Below, one piece after another: positions 63,634 through 64,000 of a DNA stretch of 64,000 nt; the stretch's first letter is position 1; every line of letters starts with the position of its first letter. Source of the stretch: Apoderus coryli (taxonomy: Eukaryota; Arthropoda; Insecta; Coleoptera; Attelabidae). The DNA lies in NCBI GenBank assembly GCA_911728435.2, contig OU452209.1:11018869-11082868 (forward strand), in the 5' to 3' direction. The notes beneath the pieces are model-generated. The model did no database searches. It saw nothing but the letters and a program-made list of their open reading frames with translations, and had not been told where the DNA came from. The translations under genes were made by a program, and so were the position numbers.

Positions 63634-64000
63634 CTGAAAAACAATAGAATATATTATTTAGTGATTACACCACCACGGCTATTTAAAGAAAACTCTATAA
63701 TGGAAGTTTTCAAGTTGCATTGGTGCAGGTGATAGGGCATCTCAACAAAAAAGAAAAACGTGCCTATAAACATATGTTTGGTAGGTACACTTATTATACG
63801 TCACAAAGTCAATATCAAGAGCAATACCTGTAATGTTAATTAACACAGGGTGACACATTTTATGGGGGTTGAATACTTTTTATTTCCCCAAACTTTTTCG
63901 TGTAACGACTCTGATCTTTAATAATAAGCAATTTGTAATTCTCATTGAATTTAGAAACTTTTTTGTCTCTTGCTCTTTTTGTCGAAAAATTCTCGTTTTT
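63634..64000. other. Putative OBP intron
   Basis: Upstream of the odorant-binding protein exon on the minus strand. No convincing signal-peptide exon is visible to the window end. Confidence 0.5.

Overview
This is an AT-rich, intron-bearing animal window, almost certainly from an insect and plausibly a beetle. It carries a minus-C odorant-binding protein, an insect-style Api5 gene, and BEL/Pao, mariner, piggyBac, hAT, Harbinger, P-like, pogo/Tigger and Jockey-like elements. No prokaryotic gene structure is present.

Two host genes are clear, both on the minus strand. Api5 (apoptosis inhibitor 5 / Aac11 family) is complete: eight phase-consistent exons between 23003 and 1015 encode 527 residues. 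Its introns are filled with transposons, including a nearly intact BEL/Pao retrotransposon (7192-13012) with 5-bp target duplications. Every coding transposon remnant in these introns lies antisense to Api5. At the right edge (63175-63633) sits the last exon of a four-cysteine odorant-binding protein; its signal-peptide exon is probably outside the window.

Between 23 kb and 47 kb there is mainly transposon debris. It includes two copies of a 31/32-bp palindromic micro-element, each with a perfect 8-bp target duplication (24.1 and 24.8 kb), a Harbinger-type element (26.3-27.5 kb), THAP-domain fragments (30.3-34.5 kb), an apparently intact DD41D mariner with TIRs of about 350 bp (35.99-38.07 kb), a piggyBac deletion derivative (38.6-39.8 kb) and decayed LINEs.

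The most unusual region is 47.2-55.9 kb. An old DDE (IS630/Tc1-like) transposase gene has been interrupted three times: by a P-like THAP element (8-bp duplication), by a 644-bp element (13-bp duplication) and by a 5.06-kb array of identical 525-bp units (12-14-bp duplication). Both of the last two contain complete hammerhead self-cleaving ribozymes: conserved core, stems I, II and III, and a cleavage triplet. They belong to two unrelated families, with units of 336 bp and 525 bp. In each, a partial unit is inverted at the end that is 5' relative to the ribozyme strand. I read them as retrozyme-like retroposons: multimeric or circular ribozyme RNAs inserted by target-primed reverse transcription with 5' inversion. 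Two older fold-back repeats (18.3 and 27.7 kb) have the same layout with hammerhead-like motifs.

A decayed LINE (58.65-60.44 kb) lies between long inverted repeats (57.9 and 61.5 kb). Exon borders and element ends were read by eye; family names rest on recognised motifs, not on searches.
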